From contig JADKJL010000009.1 of the NCBI GenBank assembly GCA_016721015.1, forward strand, positions 434,001 to 498,000: DNA of 64,000 nucleotides. Direction: 5' to 3'. Origin of the DNA: Lysobacterales bacterium. GTDB lineage: Bacteria; Pseudomonadota; Gammaproteobacteria; Xanthomonadales; Rhodanobacteraceae. How positions within the stretch are numbered: position 1 is the first letter of the stretch; the number at the start of each line of letters is the position of its first letter. The notes beneath the pieces are model-generated. The model was not told the origin of the DNA and ran no database searches. It saw nothing but the letters and a program-made list of their open reading frames with translations. Shown here piece after piece: positions 52,354 to 60,195 of this stretch. The position numbers were made by a program, and so were the translations under genes.

Positions 52354-52881
52354 TCACTTGTGTTTCGGTTCGCGCTTGCGCGATCCGGTGTTGTCTTTCT
52401 TCTTCGGTGCTGCGCCAAATCCCAGCGCTGCATAATCCGGAACCAACTTTGCCTTGACGATATTGGCGTGCGTGATCTGCACTTCCTTGCCGTCCTGATC
52501 AAGCTGGATACGATCACCATCAACGGCCTTGATCCGGCCTTGAAAGCGATGTCGCCCATCGATCGGCAGGGCGACACTGACCTTCGCCTCGCTGCCGATG
52601 AATCGGCTGAAATGCTCGACCGTGAACAAAGGCCGATCAATGCCTGGTGACGACACTTCGAGCGTGTAGCGCCCTTCGATGGGATCGTTGACGTCCATCA
52701 ACGCCGAAATCTCGCGGCTGACACGCTCACAATCCTCGATCGTAACCAAGCGCTCCGGCGCATCGATGAAGACGCGCAACAGGCTGCTGCCGCGGCTCGG
52801 GCTGAACTCGATGCCAACGAATTCCAGGCCGAGGTCGGTGACCAGCGGAGTCAGAAGTTCATTGAGTTTCTCGTTCGTCAC
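52354..52881 (-). CDS. rimP: Ribosome maturation factor RimP
   Basis: About 175 aa, typical of RimP, which helps 30S assembly. Conserved: LGLEFVGIEFSPSRGSSLLRVFID, ERVSREISALMDVNDPIEGRYTLEVSSPGIDRPL. The C terminus has an extra basic tail (APKKKDNTGSRKREPKHK). The likely start is GTG at 52881, with GGGA about 12 bases upstream; an in-frame TTG at 52914 would add 11 residues but lies in the T-tract of the preceding terminator. It is the first protein gene of the operon after tRNA-fMet. Confidence 0.92.
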   Translation of the reverse strand: MTNEKLNELLTPLVTDLGLEFVGIEFSPSRGSSLLRVFIDAPERLVTIEDCERVSREISALMDVNDPIEGRYTLEVSSPGIDRPLFTVEHFSRFIGSEAKVSVALPIDGRHRFQGRIKAVDGDRIQLDQDGKEVQITHANIVKAKLVPDYAALGFGAAPKKKDNTGSRKREPKHK

Positions 52882-52912
52882 TGCGATTCGTGATCCCGCT
52901 GCAAAATTCGCC

Positions 52913-52937
52913 AAAAAAAAATGGGCGCAAGGCCCAT
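52913..52937 (-). terminator. Intrinsic terminator/attenuator between tRNA-fMet and rimP
   Basis: On the minus strand, ATGGGC, a 5-base loop, GCCCAT and nine T residues. It ends about 30 bases before the rimP start, so it can stop tRNA transcription or attenuate entry into rimP-nusA-infB. Confidence 0.8.
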
Positions 52938-53001
52938 TCCAGAATTCACCGTTGTCTGCTTCTCCGGCATCGGTGATCGCGCATCCTGCGCTTTTCCGGC
53001 A

Positions 53002-53025
53002 GAAGGGCCACCGTAGTGGCCCTTC
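53002..53025 (-). other. Strong hairpin 3' of tRNA-fMet
   Basis: GAAGGGCCAC, a 4-base loop, GTGGCCCTTC: a perfect 10-bp stem starting 10 bases beyond the tRNA CCA end on the minus strand. No T-tract. It probably guides tRNA 3' processing. Confidence 0.7.
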
Positions 53026-53035
53026 GCTGGAAACC

Positions 53036-53112
53036 TGGTAGCGGGGGCAGGATTTGAACCTGCGACCTTCGGGTTATGAGCCCGACGAGCTGCCAGACTG
53101 CTCCACCCCGCA
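53036..53112 (-). tRNA. Initiator tRNA-fMet (CAT)
   Basis: 77 bases with encoded CCA. The anticodon is CAT in GGGCTCATAACCC; three consecutive G-C pairs close the anticodon stem, the hallmark of initiators. The T-loop is GTTCAAATC. Positions 1 and 72 are both T, so the first pair is a mismatch, as required for formylation, though E. coli uses C-A there. Placement before rimP-nusA-infB matches the metY locus of enterobacteria. Confidence 0.95.
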
Positions 53113-53243
53113 TCAGAGCCGCGCATTGTAACGACCTCTCCCGAATCACGCAAGGAAGTTCGCGCATACGGATTGTTCGGTCTTTCCTGTGTCACTCGTC
53201 ACGCGCAGGAAAACCGAGCCGAGCAGCGGCCATCGAACGGGGC

Positions 53244-53711
53244 TCAGCCGCGTGGCGGCGTGCCAGCGTTGCCGGCGGGCGCAGTCTTGCGCCAGACCAG
53301 CCACCCAGATACGACGATCGCGAGGATCAAGGTACCGATATGAAAGCCGCTCATGTCGGCCCAGGCCACCGCGCCGGCCATGTCCGGGCCGATGCTGGTC
53401 AACGCCGATCGCATCGGAATGCCAAGGTAGGAGGCAACCTTGGCCGCCGCCAGCAGATAGCTCGCATAGGCACACGCCACGGCCGTGCTGAACGCGGCAA
53501 TCAGAACCCCAACCAGACTGCGTCCGAAACCCTGGCGGCGCACGACCATCGCGATGACCAGGCCAACCAGCAACGACACGCCAATCAGATCGACACGCGC
53601 ATACAACTGCAGCACACACCAGACTGCACCGGCGGCGAGCGCAACCATCAGGGCCGTTGCCACGCCGATGATGTTTGTGGAAAGCGATCGCTTCGATGGC
53701 TCAACGGGCAT
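53244..53711 (-). CDS. Small integral membrane protein of unknown function
   Basis: 155 aa with about four hydrophobic helices (roughly 12-32, 40-56, 64-88 and 124-142) and a Pro/Gly-rich end (AGNAGTPPRG). There is no recognised family motif and no enzyme residues. The ATG at 53711 follows a GAG-containing stretch. It stands alone upstream of a flavoprotein gene on the same strand, with 217 bases between. Probably an inner-membrane protein; function unknown. Confidence 0.7.
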   Translation of the reverse strand: MPVEPSKRSLSTNIIGVATALMVALAAGAVWCVLQLYARVDLIGVSLLVGLVIAMVVRRQGFGRSLVGVLIAAFSTAVACAYASYLLAAAKVASYLGIPMRSALTSIGPDMAGAVAWADMSGFHIGTLILAIVVSGWLVWRKTAPAGNAGTPPRG

Positions 53712-53928
53712 GGAGCAGCTCGTCGATGCAGGGGGGCAATGGATCAGTCATCGGATTCGGAGCCAGCAAGCGGGAGGCGGATTTTAGCAGCCTGACGGAT
53801 TTTCGCCGGCTGGTCTGCAAATCCGACCGCATGATTCACATTTCCGCCGCTGACTGAGCGACGGAACTACGCTTGTCTGCGGTTGGCGAGCCGAACCTGC
53901 GCAGCAACCGGCAGAGTTCGACACGTTG

Positions 53929-54576
53929 CTAGCGCATCTGCAAGCGCAGCACAGAGTCCGGCAGTTGCCGGCCGGGCGATACGTCATCAGCCGGAATCGC
54001 CTCACCAATGGAAATCCTGAGCGGAACGACTCCGCACCAGAACGGCAAATCCTTGTCGGCCGGATCATCCTTCGGCCCGCCACTGCGAATCTTTGCGCTG
54101 GCCTCTTCGATGTTCAGCCGCAGCAAGGATGTGGCGTTGATCTCGTTGCGATCGGCTGCCCGCGATTCGCCGGAACGCCCGGGAATCAACGCCTCGACAA
54201 AGCGCGCGAAGATCGCGGCTTTTTCGCCCGGATCGGTGATCGCCACGGCCTTGCCGAAGGCCACCACCGAGCGATAGTTCATCGAATGATGGAAGTGCGA
54301 ACGCGCCAGCACAAGGCCATCGATCAGGGTCACGCACAGGCAGGTTTCGATTCCCTCGCCGAGGCGATTGAGCAAGCGACTCGCAATCGAACCATGCAGA
54401 TAAATGGCATTGTCTTCGCGAACATAGGCCATCGGAATCACAAACGGCTGCCCGCTCCCATCGGCAAAGGAAACATGGGCGACCCAGCCTTCATCGAGAA
54501 TGGCGTGGATCGTCACCTGATCGTAATGGCCCCGCTGGGCCACTCGCTTGATCTTGCTTCGCGGATGCTCGCGCAT
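53929..54576 (-). CDS. Pyridoxamine 5'-phosphate oxidase family flavoprotein
   Basis: 215 aa split-barrel FMN-binding protein. Features: HYDQVTIHAILDEGWVAHVSFADG, then PFVIPMAYVREDNAIYLHGS, then VTLIDGLVLARSHFHHSMNYRSVVAFGKA. This is the subgroup called flavin-nucleotide-binding (related to NimA), not classical PdxH. GAGG precedes the ATG at 54576; longer upstream starts are rejected. It is divergent by 53 bases from a MocR/PdxR-type regulator, which often controls such genes. The substrate is unknown. Confidence 0.83.
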   Translation of the reverse strand: MREHPRSKIKRVAQRGHYDQVTIHAILDEGWVAHVSFADGSGQPFVIPMAYVREDNAIYLHGSIASRLLNRLGEGIETCLCVTLIDGLVLARSHFHHSMNYRSVVAFGKAVAITDPGEKAAIFARFVEALIPGRSGESRAADRNEINATSLLRLNIEEASAKIRSGGPKDDPADKDLPFWCGVVPLRISIGEAIPADDVSPGRQLPDSVLRLQMR

Positions 54577-54622
54577 GGAATGCCTCGGCAGAATGGACTT
54601 GACGCAGCCAGCTTGGCGTCGG

Positions 54623-54672
54623 AGATTGGTTGTGGGGAGCGCCACCCGCGCGCAAACAGGTGGAACCAATCT
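54623..54672. promoter_or_regulatory. Inverted repeat spanning the regulator start
   Basis: AGATTGGTT at 54623-54631 and its exact complement AACCAATCT at 54664-54672, 32 bases apart. The first arm covers the TTG start of the MocR-type gene, the second lies in its coding region. A further GCCA/TGGC repeat is at 54607-54617. Possible self-binding site or mRNA hairpin. Confidence 0.4.
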
Positions 54673-56132
54673 TGTATATCCAACTCGATGGCCAGGGGCC
54701 GCGCTACGCCCAATTGATCCGCGCACTGAAAGCGGCAATTCTGGAATCACGAATCACTGCAGGTGCACGCATACCGGCCAGCCGTGCGCTCGCCAGCGAA
54801 CTCGGGATTTCGCGCAACACGGTCATTGCGGCTTACGACCAGTTGCAAGCCGAGGGATTCCTGGTCGGTCGGGTCGGCGCTGGAAGCTTTGTCGCCGAAA
54901 TCGGAAACCGCAGCGTGCCGATTCACGAATCCGGCGACATCGACCTGGTCGCGCCACTTTCCGATTTCGCCCGACGCGCCCTCGTCCTCGACGATGGCGC
55001 AAGGATTCCCGGACGTCAGCATCTTGATCTGCGTTACAACCTGCAATACGGGTTGCCGCTGACGAATACCGCACTCGCCAGTGCCTGGCGCCGCGAGATC
55101 AGTCGTGCCGCCGATCGCGCCGAATTCGACTACCCCGATGCGCAAGGCCTGCCGGCCCTGCGCGGCCAGATCTGCGACTATCTCGCGCGCAGGCGTGGCG
55201 TGAGCGCCGCACCTGAAAACATCCTCGTCGTCTCGGGAACACAACAGGCCTTTGCCCTCGCCTCGCGTGTCCTGCTCGAAGCAGGCGACACGGTCGTTCT
55301 CGAAGATCCGCACTATCGCGGGGCGCGCCAGATCTTCTCGACGTACGGCGCCCGTGTGCGTGGGGTCAGAGTCGATCAGGAAGGACTGGTGCCATCGGCC
55401 CTGCCCCATCGCGCGCGCCTCGCCGTCGTCACACCGTCGCACCAGTTCCCGACCGGCGCCTTGCTGCCGCTGGCCCGTCGCGTCGAGCTGCTCGACTGGG
55501 CCGTGGCCCGACACGCATGGCTGATCGAGGATGACTATGACGGCGAATTCCGCTTTGGTGGCCGACCGTTGGCCGCACTCAAGTCGCTCGACAATGATGG
55601 CCGGGTGATTTATATCGGCAGTTATTCGAAAACCCTGTTCCCGGCCCTGCGGCTCGGCTACATGGTGCTGCCGACATCCCTTGTAGCAGCTTTCCGCGCA
55701 GCCAAATGGCTCGAGGATCGTGGCAGCAATACCCTTGAACAGGCCGCCTTGGCGCACTTCATGGCCAGTGGCGGATTCGAACGTCATTTGCGCCGCGCGT
55801 CCCAGACCCTGCGGGCACGCCGCGCGGCGATGCTGGGCGGCTTGCGCAAGCATGCCGGTGATGCGGTCGAGGTGGTCGATTCGAATGCCGGCATGCACCT
55901 GGCAGCCTGGCTGAAGACGGGCAACCACATCGACTGCGAACGCCTCGCTGCGCATGCGCGCACGCGCGGACTCGGCCTGTACACGATCGCCCCATATTCG
56001 CTGCAGAATCCATCCAGGCCCGGTTTGTTGCTGGGCTATGCCGGACTGCCGCCCGCCGATATCGAAGCCGCCATGAAACTGTTCGGCCGTTGTCTGCGTG
56101 AAAGCGGCTTGATCGCATCGACATCGCCCTGA
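54630..56132 (+). CDS. MocR/PdxR-type GntR-aminotransferase regulator
   Basis: 500 aa fusion. The GntR winged helix is at about 25-90 (RYAQLIRALKAAILESRI, ASRALASELGISRNTVIAAYDQLQAEGFL). The aminotransferase-like domain has YDGEFRFGG and the PLP lysine Lys334 in GSYSKTLFPALRLGY. Such proteins sense PLP or PLP-amino-acid adducts and regulate vitamin B6, taurine or GABA genes. The TTG at 54630 with GGAG 6 bases upstream is the best start; a GTG at 54660 is an alternative. The divergent flavoprotein gene is its likely target. Confidence 0.87.
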   Translation: MWGAPPARKQVEPILYIQLDGQGPRYAQLIRALKAAILESRITAGARIPASRALASELGISRNTVIAAYDQLQAEGFLVGRVGAGSFVAEIGNRSVPIHESGDIDLVAPLSDFARRALVLDDGARIPGRQHLDLRYNLQYGLPLTNTALASAWRREISRAADRAEFDYPDAQGLPALRGQICDYLARRRGVSAAPENILVVSGTQQAFALASRVLLEAGDTVVLEDPHYRGARQIFSTYGARVRGVRVDQEGLVPSALPHRARLAVVTPSHQFPTGALLPLARRVELLDWAVARHAWLIEDDYDGEFRFGGRPLAALKSLDNDGRVIYIGSYSKTLFPALRLGYMVLPTSLVAAFRAAKWLEDRGSNTLEQAALAHFMASGGFERHLRRASQTLRARRAAMLGGLRKHAGDAVEVVDSNAGMHLAAWLKTGNHIDCERLAAHARTRGLGLYTIAPYSLQNPSRPGLLLGYAGLPPADIEAAMKLFGRCLRESGLIASTSP

Positions 56133-56205
56133 TATCCCTGCGCAGGTTCCTCCCAAGTCGCATAATGCTCACTCAAACCATCAGGATCACCGGAATTCCC
56201 ACGCA

Positions 56206-56763
56206 ATGAGTGGATACAGCACAACCTCGGAGCCTGTGCGCTTTGAACGCGATTGCCCTGCCGTCATGGTGCCGCAGGGTGACAATGTGGTTCTGCCCGC
56301 CGGCCAGGCCGGCTACATCACCCAGGCGCTCGGCGGCAGCTTCACCGTCTTTGTCGAAGGCAATCTGTTCCGTATCGCCGGCAGCGATGCCGATGCGATC
56401 GGCAAGGTTCAACCCGTACCGCTGGAGCTGGCTGCTGATGCCGCTGATGAGGACGTCGAAAAGCTGGTCTGGTCACAACTGCGAACCTGCTTCGACCCGG
56501 AGATCCCGATCGACATCGTCGAACTCGGCCTCGTCTACGATTGCGATCTTGAGAAAACCGAAGACGGCCAGCGCAAGGTCAACATCCGCATGACCCTGAC
56601 CGCACCTGGCTGTGGCATGGGCGAAATCCTGGTCGAAGATGTGCGCAGCAAACTCGAAATGATCCCGACCGTCAGCGAGGCCGATGTCGAACTCGTGTTC
56701 GATCCGCCGTGGAACCACAACATGATGTCGGATGCGGCGAAGCTCGAAACCGGAATGTTCTGA
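56206..56763 (+). CDS. sufT: Iron-sulfur cluster assembly factor SufT (MIP18/DUF59 family)
   Basis: 185 aa, matching the long SufT form: an N-terminal extension of about 80 residues, then LRTCFDPEIPIDIVELGLVYDCD and MTLTAPGCGMGEILVEDVRSKL with the conserved Cys, ending VFDPPWNHNMMSDAAKLETGMF. It helps mature Fe-S proteins. No other suf genes are adjacent. It precedes tRNA-Lys, which is on the opposite strand. Confidence 0.9.
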   Translation: MSGYSTTSEPVRFERDCPAVMVPQGDNVVLPAGQAGYITQALGGSFTVFVEGNLFRIAGSDADAIGKVQPVPLELAADAADEDVEKLVWSQLRTCFDPEIPIDIVELGLVYDCDLEKTEDGQRKVNIRMTLTAPGCGMGEILVEDVRSKLEMIPTVSEADVELVFDPPWNHNMMSDAAKLETGMF

Positions 56764-56806
56764 TTCGCACGGATTGGTGCGACCGGCGCCAGGGAGACTG
56801 CCGGAT

Positions 56807-56881
56807 TGGTGGGCCGTGAAGGATTTGAACCTTCGACCAATGGATTAAAAGTCCACTGCTCTACCGCTGAGCTAACGGCCC
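56807..56881 (-). tRNA. tRNA-Lys (TTT)
   Basis: 75 bases with encoded CCA. Acceptor stem GGGCCGT/ACGGCCC, anticodon TTT in GGACTTTTAATCC, T-loop GTTCAAATC. All arms pair. It is solitary, downstream on the same strand of queC. Confidence 0.95.
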
Positions 56882-56901
56882 CGCTTCAATCAAATACCGC
56901 T

Positions 56902-56965
56902 GTCGCGCAACGCGCGACGATCACTCCCCCTCTCCTTTATGCCCTATGGGTACGCCGGGAGAGGG
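56902..56965. repeat. Hairpin cluster between queC and tRNA-Lys
   Basis: GTCGCGC-aac-GCGCGAC (56902-56918) is a perfect 7-bp stem. CCCTCTCC (56928-56935) pairs with GGAGAGGG (56958-56965), with CCC-tat-GGG nested in its loop. The CCTCTCC...GGGAGAGGG form resembles dispersed elements of related genomes. It may end the tol-pal-que transcript. Confidence 0.5.
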
Positions 56966-57153
56966 TACGGGGTAAGGGTTCGGACTTCGACAAAAAACAC
57001 CGAAACCTCAAACAGATCACTCCCTTTTCCAAATGCCGAACCATGAGAACTTCCCCGCAATCGTTCGGCATACGCTGCGCGTCGGCGTCGATGAAACTGG
57101 CGAGTTGCGCAATGCAGGGGCGAGGAACCGCCAAGTTTAACGGCATATTCGGT

Positions 57154-57834
57154 TCAACGATAGCGGGTAGGGTCGGAAATTCCGGCTGCGGCGAATCCTT
57201 CCGCACGAAGGCGACAGGCGTCGCAATGCGCACAGGCGCGCCCTTCGGCATCCGCCGAATAGCAAGACACGGTGGTCGAGAAATCGATACCCAGCCGCTG
57301 CCCCTCGCGCGCGATGTCCGCCTTGCTCAACTTCATCAGGGGTGCATGCACGCGAAGCGCGGCCCCCTCGACGCCCGATCGCGTGGCCAGGTTGGCCAGT
57401 CGCTCGAACGACTCGATGAAGGCCGGTCGACAATCCGGATAGCCCGAGTAGTCGACCGCATTGACACCACAGAAAATGTCGTTCGCGCCAAGTACTTCGG
57501 CCCAGCCGAGTGCAATCGACAACATGATCGTGTTGCGTGCCGGCACATAGGTCACCGGAATTCCTTCGCCGCCCTGTTCGGGCACATCGATTTCAGCGGT
57601 CAAGGCGGATCCGCCGATCGAACGCAGGTCGACGCCGACGGTCTTGTGGGCGACCGCGCCGAGCGTCGAGGCGAGCCGTGCCGCAGCCACCAGCTCCGAA
57701 CAATGGCGTTGACCATAGGCAACGCTCAGGGCATGACAGACAAAACCCCGCTCGCGCGCGATGGCCAAGGTCACGGCCGAGTCCATGCCGCCGGAAACAA
57801 GCACCACGGCCGCCTTGTTCAATTCGTTTTTCAT
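57154..57834 (-). CDS. queC: 7-cyano-7-deazaguanine synthase QueC
   Basis: 226 aa. The enzyme makes preQ0 from 7-carboxy-7-deazaguanine, ATP and ammonia for queuosine. PP-loop SGGMDS at 14-19; the zinc cysteines 191, 201, 204 and 207 are in CYSADAEGRACAHCDACRLR. The ATG at 57834 follows AAAGAAG. It is the last gene of the tol-pal-queE-queC run, 102 bases after queE. Confidence 0.95.
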   Translation of the reverse strand: MKNELNKAAVVLVSGGMDSAVTLAIARERGFVCHALSVAYGQRHCSELVAAARLASTLGAVAHKTVGVDLRSIGGSALTAEIDVPEQGGEGIPVTYVPARNTIMLSIALGWAEVLGANDIFCGVNAVDYSGYPDCRPAFIESFERLANLATRSGVEGAALRVHAPLMKLSKADIAREGQRLGIDFSTTVSCYSADAEGRACAHCDACRLRAEGFAAAGISDPTRYR

Positions 57835-57936
57835 GACTTCTTTCGTACTCGATCGCCGAATTTCAGGCTCGGGACAAGCGGCAAGTGGACAAGACAAAAA
57901 TCCTGTGGCGCAACCGAATCGACAGCTGGATCAAAC

Positions 57937-58626
57937 CTACCGCCCCGGCTCGCTACCCCAAAGCAACTTGTGCAATTGCATCTGGAAGCGCACGGGCAGG
58001 CGATCGGCCAGGATCCAGTCGGCGAGTTCGCGTGGCGCAAGTTTTCCGTGCACGGGCGAGAACAGGATCGGGCATCGCGAGGTCAGGCCATGCTCGTGCA
58101 TGCGCGCAACCGCCCAGTCGTAGTCGGCGCGGTCTGCCAGGACGAACTTGATTTGATCGTGCGCGCGGAGTTGATCGAGATTGCTCCACAGATTTCGCGA
58201 AACTTCGCCCGAGCCCGGCGCCTTCAAGTCCATGACCCGTCGAACACGCGGATCCACCGCGGAAATATCGAGCGCCCCCGAGGTCTCCAGGGACACTTCG
58301 TAACCGGCACCACACAGGGATTCAAGCAGATCGAGGCATCGCTTTTGCGCCAGCGGCTCGCCCCCTGTCACACAAACATGATGGGCCCCGAATTCAGCGA
58401 CGATGCGAAGGATATGGTCTATTTCCTGCCATTCGCCGCCGTGGAATGAGTACTCGGTGTCACACCAGACGCAGCGCAATGGACAACCGGTCAGGCGCAC
58501 AAACACCGTGGGCCAGCCGATGCTGTCGGACTCCCCCTGCAGGGAGTGGAATATCTCGGTGAGCCGAAGTCGCCCGCTTGAACCGGCCTGTATCGAGGTG
58601 TCCCTGGCCTGCACCCTAGCGTTCAT
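57937..58626 (-). CDS. queE: 7-carboxy-7-deazaguanine synthase QueE (radical SAM)
   Basis: 229 aa radical-SAM enzyme that contracts CPH4 to CDG, the step before QueC. Cluster cysteines 48, 52 and 55 fit CxxxCxxC (TGCPLRCVWCDT). FHSLQGES (about 26-33) and VTGGEPLAQ are typical. The ATG at 58626 lies 26 bases after the cpoB stop on the minus strand; its ribosome site is weak (GGTGG). A longer frame upstream overlaps cpoB and is rejected. Confidence 0.93.
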   Translation of the reverse strand: MNARVQARDTSIQAGSSGRLRLTEIFHSLQGESDSIGWPTVFVRLTGCPLRCVWCDTEYSFHGGEWQEIDHILRIVAEFGAHHVCVTGGEPLAQKRCLDLLESLCGAGYEVSLETSGALDISAVDPRVRRVMDLKAPGSGEVSRNLWSNLDQLRAHDQIKFVLADRADYDWAVARMHEHGLTSRCPILFSPVHGKLAPRELADWILADRLPVRFQMQLHKLLWGSEPGR

Positions 58627-58652
58627 CGCCACCGCTGAATCCGTGACTGGAC

Positions 58653-59576
58653 TCAGCGCCGATTCTCGAGCTGGAGCGCACGCAGGCGACCTTGCGCCAG
58701 TCGCGCAACCGTCGTGTTCGGATAAGTCGAAACGACCTTGTTCAGGGTGGCTTCGGCCATGTCCCATTGCTTTAGCTCGTACTGGCAATAGCCGGTCTTG
58801 AGCAGGGCATCAGGCGCTTTCTGGTTCTGCGGGAATCGCGACAACAAGGTGTTGAAGGTTTCCAGAGCCACGCGATAGTTTTGCGTGACGTAATAGGATT
58901 CCCCAAGCCAGTAGTAGGCATTGCCGGTCAGATCGGCGTTCGGATACTGCTCGATGAAAGCCTGGAAGCGACGTGCCGACTCTGCGTAACGGCCGTCCTT
59001 GAGTGCGGAAAATGCTTCGTCATAGCTGCGCTTTTCGGCTTCCGGATCGGCGGCCACCGAAGCTGCCTCGTCGACCATGTTGGCGGACTGATCGGTCGGC
59101 GCTCCGGCGTTGGGCGGGTCGGCCGGCGCAAGCTGCGAATCCGCGGGAGACAATGTATTCCTCGCCACATCGGAGGCTGGCGGCACACCCAACTGGATGT
59201 CCTGCAGGCCCTGGTCCGAGTTCGGATCCGTGGTCGCCGGCGCTACCGCTGCGCCCGGTCGGCCGCCTTCAATGCGACCGATGCGCGAATCGAGATCGAT
59301 GTACTGATCCTTGGCGCGCTGCTGGGTTTCACCTAGCTGATGGCGGAGCTCTTCGACCTGGCCCTGCAATGTCTGCACTTGCGACTGCAAAGCCTGGATC
59401 TGGTTGACCAGATCAACACTGCCCTGCGCGCCACCCGAGGACTGCTGCTCCAGGCGCTGCACGCGCTCGGAAAGACTCAGCCTCTGCTGTGCCTGAGCCG
59501 GGTCGACGAAAACGGCGGCGGCCACCAGGGCCGCCGCCGCAAAGGCTTTACCGCAATGCGAGTGAAGCAGGGACAT
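58653..59576 (-). CDS. cpoB: Cell division coordinator CpoB (YbgF)
   Basis: 307 aa periplasmic protein: signal peptide ending AQA, a coiled coil (about 30-85, SERVQRLEQQSSGG...LQSQVQTLQGQVEEL), a low-complexity linker and a C-terminal TPR domain (about 175-300). It links peptidoglycan synthesis with Tol-Pal constriction of the outer membrane. The ATG overlaps the pal stop as TGATG, showing coupling. The linker is longer than in E. coli. Confidence 0.93.
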   Translation of the reverse strand: MSLLHSHCGKAFAAAALVAAAVFVDPAQAQQRLSLSERVQRLEQQSSGGAQGSVDLVNQIQALQSQVQTLQGQVEELRHQLGETQQRAKDQYIDLDSRIGRIEGGRPGAAVAPATTDPNSDQGLQDIQLGVPPASDVARNTLSPADSQLAPADPPNAGAPTDQSANMVDEAASVAADPEAEKRSYDEAFSALKDGRYAESARRFQAFIEQYPNADLTGNAYYWLGESYYVTQNYRVALETFNTLLSRFPQNQKAPDALLKTGYCQYELKQWDMAEATLNKVVSTYPNTTVARLAQGRLRALQLENRR

Positions 59577-60088
59577 CAGTTCGCGCTGGTGTAGACGATT
59601 TCGACGCGGCGATTCTTCGCCCACGCCGACTCGTCATGGCCACGATCGACCGGACGCTCTTCGCCATAGCTGACGACATTGAGCTGACCCATCGAGGCGC
59701 CGGCCGCGCTGACCGCGCTCTGCACGGCATTGCCACGACGCTCGCCGAGACCGAGGTTGTATTCACGCGTGCCGCGCTCGTCGGCATGGCCTTCGAGGGT
59801 CACGCGGGCATTCGGGAACTGACGCAGGTATTCGGCATGGCAGGCGATCTGGGCGCTGAATTCCGGCTTGATTTCGGTGCGATCCAGATCGAAGTAGACG
59901 ACGCGCTGACGCAGGCAAGAGTCGGTGTCAAGGTCGCCAACCTTGTAGCGACCGGTGTTATCGGTAGCCTGGGTCTGGGTGGTTGACGTCTGCTCAGCCG
60001 GCGGCGTGGTCTTGACGGCCTTCTTTGCGCAGGCGGCAACGCCGGCGACTAGCATTACGGAGACAAGGATACGAGCTGCGTTGTTCAT
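59576..60088 (-). CDS. pal: Peptidoglycan-associated lipoprotein Pal
   Basis: 170 aa outer-membrane lipoprotein, lipidated at Cys20 (GVAAC). After a Thr-rich linker comes the OmpA-like domain: VYFDLDRTEIKPEF, VTLEGHADERGTREYNLGLGERR, SYGEERPVD. It binds peptidoglycan and TolB, keeping the outer membrane attached during division. Upstream is a 107-base gap after tolB. Confidence 0.96.
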   Translation of the reverse strand: MNNAARILVSVMLVAGVAACAKKAVKTTPPAEQTSTTQTQATDNTGRYKVGDLDTDSCLRQRVVYFDLDRTEIKPEFSAQIACHAEYLRQFPNARVTLEGHADERGTREYNLGLGERRGNAVQSAVSAAGASMGQLNVVSYGEERPVDRGHDESAWAKNRRVEIVYTSAN

Positions 60089-60195
60089 GGGTGTTCCCCT
60101 AAAGCGGTGATGTTGATGACAGTTGGTTCGATGGGATAATTACAAAGCTTACTTTACATGCCGGTTAGCCGGTCTTTCATTATTTCGGGCGCTGT

